DNA of 64,000 bases from Sacculina carcini. Lineage: Eukaryota; Arthropoda; Thecostraca; Sacculinidae. Below, piece by piece: positions 62,501-64,000 of the stretch; within the stretch, counting starts at the first letter, position 1; the number at the start of each line of letters is the position of its first letter. A program made the translations under genes and the position numbers. The stretch is from assembly GCA_916048095.2 (NCBI GenBank), contig OU696572.1, positions 6,823,954 through 6,887,953 of the forward strand. The letters are read 5' to 3'. The notes beneath the pieces are model-generated. The model did no database searches. It was not told where the DNA came from and was given only the letters and a program-made list of their open reading frames with translations.

Positions 62501-63584
62501 TGAATTGTTAAATAGGTTTCACAGAAGTCACATTGGAGTGGCTTCAATACTCAGGCTGGCCCGGGATAATGCCTTTTGGCCCGGAATGACGGCAATGGTG
62601 AGGGACAAGATATTACGATGTGAAACATGCATTTCATACCGTCCCCAACAGCCTCCAGAGCCATTAACGCCGCACGAGGTGCCAAGTCGGCAGTGGCAAA
62701 AAGTTGGCACGGATATATTCGAATTTCGCGGTGCTCATTATCTCGTTTTAGTCGATTACTTCAGTGGATATATTGAAGTTGAACGATTGTCGCCTGTAAC
62801 AACGACGGCTGTGACAAATATTCTCTCCCACCAATTTGCTCGTTATGGTGTGCCGGAAGTACTTGTGTCTGATAACGGGCCACAATTTGCCAGTCTTGAC
62901 TTCAAAGAATTTGCGTCATTTGTGGATATGTTGCATATAACGTCAAGTCCGAGGTATCCGCAGTCGAATGGTCGTGCAGAAAACGCTGTCAAGCTAATCA
63001 AGGGGATCTTCCGAAAAGCGCACGATACTCGGCAGAATCCCATGTGGGCGCTCATGCTTTGGCGAAATACACCCAGTCAATATACAGCCTTCTCGCCGGC
63101 GCACGTTATGTTCGGACGTCGGTGTCGCACTCTAATGCCCACAACCCGACGTTCATTAGAGCCGGATCCTCCCAAAGGGGTTCGGGACAATTTGCTGAAT
63201 AGCAAAGCCGATCAAAAACATTATTATGATCATCAGGGAGTGCGGTCATTGCCGCCGATTCGTCCAGGGACAGCAGTTCGGGTAAAACGGCCGGATCAAA
63301 ACTCGTGGTCACGGGGAGAATGTGTAAGGAAGCTACCCTATAAGTCGTACTTGGTAAAAGTGGGTGGCACACTGTATCGACGAAATCGCCGTCATATTTT
63401 GATGGCAGGGGAAGATAATCCCGTGCAGTCGACCCGTAGCTACCAGATGATCCAGGGGCTTCCCAGCCCTGAGGTCCTCCCGTCCAACAGGTCAAACACA
63501 ACAGGCAATGAGGATCGTGTGTTACCGCGGCGGTCTATGCGTATTCGTCGACCGCCGGCGTATTTGAATGATTATGTGCCGTGA
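59532..63584 (+). CDS. Element G gag-pol polyprotein, intact
   Basis: The frame is open from 59475 (1369 codons). The Met at 59532 (MAARQPPELELTSP) is preferred because the preceding 19 residues are a hydrophobic translation of the leader. Numbers count from 59475. Gag helical region to about 210 (ASEWNAWRRDWTYFAAAKEL, YRFYQRVQQSGETVSAYVSA, MLRDRLVMGIADKAAQQALL); cysteine motif CNACGRMHHFARSEAC; a Gln run at about 266-274; protease DSGS with D341; RT with CIDPRTLNKAIKREHYPTPT and VIADDF (catalytic pair 647-648); RNase H (CDASSSGLGAVLLQKG, QTDHKPLVAI); integrase zinc H1016-x2-H1019 ... CETCISY; core D1080, D1133, E1169 (D,D35E); C-terminus RSMRIRRPPAYLNDYVP. Complete and potentially active. 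Confidence 0.95.
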   Translation: MAARQPPELELTSPVLASEWNAWRRDWTYFAAAKELCTKPVAVQVGTFFNCAGRQAQEVASHFSWTETDGLDALVQEFEKYCAPRKNEVLERYRFYQRVQQSGETVSAYVSALRKQGTPCNFKDLDSMLRDRLVMGIADKAAQQALLRETELTLESALKIALSEEAAKRDQQVISGDVVVSATQSSVCEISDMAEVEARQCRFCRRRHAMRRELCQAWGRRCNACGRMHHFARSEACTMGAGASDGQQQQQQQQQRPQPTGRPSSRYGPSRFHSRRDVNVNEVTAGDCQDVLSIAEGHNCNDSKVFKTLFTVCGKPLKLLIDSGSETNVLSRSDYVKISGDVECTDLRPCKMMLRMYNGQLVSTVGKVTIVLINRTCNLRHSLLFHVLDLDVKPILSLRSSVHMNLIAVNDCDPLEYVPKVQAVTQSDAMSANMRVNDNARDYIVSQYPSVFTKEGVGLVASDVNIETDPKVNPVVENPYRVRIHLREKLRVKLSQLEEQGILVRVTQPTDWVSNLVIVPKPDGDIRVCIDPRTLNKAIKREHYPTPTFDEVSYRLSGAKVFTMLDARSAFHHVGLSEKSSLLCCFHTPFGRYRWTRLPYGVSCAPEIWQRLMHEMVADLEGVEVIADDFIVYGKGETRAEAIADHDAKLRAFLDKAQKCNLRLNQDKLRYRVQEVSWLGHVVSEAGIKVSPSKVEAVVKFPAPSNKIELKRFMGIASYLSRFIPEFSTVTAPMRHLLSQKYDWFWSDSCQTAFERIKRLLTEAPLLAFYDKDAPATVQCDASSSGLGAVLLQKGRPVVYCSRALTESEKAYSQIEKELLAVTFAMKRLDQFVYARHVTIQTDHKPLVAIREKPLVEAPLRLQRMLMTLQRYQFELKYTPGSEVPVADALSRAPMSNTLERATWAVEMNELSLSDELAVTDARLEKYREATLADPGLQKVREYVISGWPEQRSSVDQVAAPYWSVKHELSVQNGLVYKSNRLVIPSSMRLELLNRFHRSHIGVASILRLARDNAFWPGMTAMVRDKILRCETCISYRPQQPPEPLTPHEVPSRQWQKVGTDIFEFRGAHYLVLVDYFSGYIEVERLSPVTTTAVTNILSHQFARYGVPEVLVSDNGPQFASLDFKEFASFVDMLHITSSPRYPQSNGRAENAVKLIKGIFRKAHDTRQNPMWALMLWRNTPSQYTAFSPAHVMFGRRCRTLMPTTRRSLEPDPPKGVRDNLLNSKADQKHYYDHQGVRSLPPIRPGTAVRVKRPDQNSWSRGECVRKLPYKSYLVKVGGTLYRRNRRHILMAGEDNPVQSTRSYQMIQGLPSPEVLPSNRSNTTGNEDRVLPRRSMRIRRPPAYLNDYVP
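60270..60297 (+). repeat. CAA/CAG run coding for polyglutamine in element G Gag
   Basis: About nine consecutive Gln codons, interrupted only by the CAA/CAG choice, directly after the zinc motif. A length-variable linker. Confidence 0.85.
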
Positions 63585-63660
63585 ACGCGTGTTATGCAAT
63601 GCCATTTCATGTGGTATGTATGTGATTAACTTGATATTGATATTGATGTGTGTGATTAAC

Positions 63661-63747
63661 TTGGAGGGGGAGGTATAACGTGTGTATGTATGTGCGTGTA
63701 TTTTATTTCATGTTTTATATAGGTTGTGATTGACTTGGAGGGGGAGG
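63661..63747 (+). promoter_or_regulatory. Element G polypurine tract, present twice
   Basis: ttggagggggaggt occurs at 63661-63674 and again at 63735-63748, the second abutting the 3' LTR. The two lie in similar surroundings (gtgattaac / gtgattgac before each), so a segment of about 74 bases is duplicated. Confidence 0.8.
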
Positions 63748-63911
63748 TGTCACATATGTATGTAGATATATGTGCGTGTGTGTTATGAACAGTGCGTGAC
63801 GTCACGCGTCACGCCACTGTCGTGGGAGTGGCTTGACGGTGCGCACGCGGGGGCTCGGGAGTGTGGCGCAGGACAGTGTGCAATACATGGTCGTATGATC
63901 AACATGTTACA
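63748..63911 (+). repeat. Element G 3' LTR
   Basis: 164 bp; one a/g difference from the 5' LTR (gaacagt[a/g]cgtgacg). Followed by the tgctg duplication. Confidence 0.93.
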
Positions 63912-63916
63912 TGCTG

Positions 63917-64000
63917 GTCTTGCAAATTTTCACAGTGAAGGGCTGGAGAACATTTGCAGATTACGATTTGTCAATGGATTTCCTGGCTATATTCGTTCAA
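63917..64000 (+). CDS. Element E Gag, continuation after element G
   Basis: After the second tgctg copy the frame reads GLANFHSEGLENICRLRFVN then GFPGYIRS to the window edge, aligning with element F Gag (ALFGGVPETAITCAFVAGLPSNVR). With G and one duplication removed, agg ctt gct ggt ctt gca joins the two halves as RLAGLA with no frame change. The remainder of element E lies beyond the window. Confidence 0.85.

Larger units (their letters stand above)
59274..63911 (+). mobile_element. Full-length Gypsy-type LTR retrotransposon (element G)
   Basis: 164-bp LTRs (59274-59437 and 63748-63911) differ at one base by eye. A 5-bp duplication tgctg flanks the element (59269-59273 and 63912-63916). The PBS tggtgtcagaagtgcc directly follows the 5' LTR, and a polypurine tract ttggagggggagg precedes the 3' LTR. 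One uninterrupted gag-pol ORF. It is inserted in element E gag in the same orientation. Everything needed for autonomous movement appears present. Confidence 0.96.

Noticed and set aside
1-64000. CRISPR arrays, operons, ribosome binding sites or other prokaryotic features
   Set aside because: The window is spliced animal DNA; the tandem arrays present (35082, 39041, 57403) have no spacer structure.

Overview
The window is animal nuclear DNA, almost certainly from an invertebrate: spliced genes with GT-AG introns of several kilobases, and a dense transposon load that includes BEL/Pao, an LTR order known only from animals. The phylum cannot be fixed from sequence alone. Two host genes are recognisable. 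The first is the 3' half of mitochondrial elongation factor G1 (GFM1/mtEF-G1, + strand), read from six exons (2924-3026, 15247-15399, 15570-15699, 21119-21226, 25150-25310, 34351-34524). Their splice phases agree throughout and they encode about 275 C-terminal residues (end of domain III, domains IV and V). The second is cytosolic ribosomal protein eL33 (RPL35A, - strand), with two coding exons (40446-40246 and 35027-34839) giving 129 residues. The two genes are convergent, with stop codons 314 bases apart.

Everything else that can be identified is mobile DNA. GFM1 introns hold, left to right: a LINE 5' end with ORF1 (about 170-2280); a decayed Gypsy element split by a TA-flanked MITE (5011-9700); a second Gypsy relic (9700-11880); a hAT element (12124-13251); a CR1-like LINE 3' end with duplicated tail (13411-15065); a hAT shell (15815-20982) holding a nearly intact L1/Tx1-type LINE (16473-20273); a second LINE 5' end fused to a Gypsy integrase tail (21841-23430); tRNA-SINE and LINE-tail fragments; a minus-strand Gypsy (26815-32374) whose LTR carries a hAT (31433-32321); and a pair of nested hATs (32517-33541 and 32622-33471). 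The eL33 intron holds a tRNA-derived SINE, a minus-strand LINE with RNase H and a Gypsy RT fragment.

From 44.3 kb to the right edge the DNA is a nest of insertions. A Gypsy-type element with gag at 58949 (called E here) appears to be interrupted in its LTR or leader by a 13.85-kb hAT-like shell (44936-58789, 8-bp duplication tcgggcag). That shell contains a full-length BEL/Pao element (45005-51067, 1779-residue intact gag-pol), a full-length Gypsy-like element F (51434-56132) with a classical -1 frameshift heptamer between gag and pol, and a 45-bp tandem repeat. Element E's gag is itself split by a third intact LTR element, G (59274-63911, 1369-residue ORF). Removing G and one copy of its 5-bp duplication rejoins E's gag in frame.

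The three intact LTR elements have nearly identical LTRs by eye (298/300; one substitution plus a TG-repeat length change; 163/164), so they inserted recently. I found no clearly new non-transposon system. The most informative content is the datable insertion order, the frameshift signal, the apparent lack of a standard primer site in element F, and the host-gene exons hidden among the transposons.
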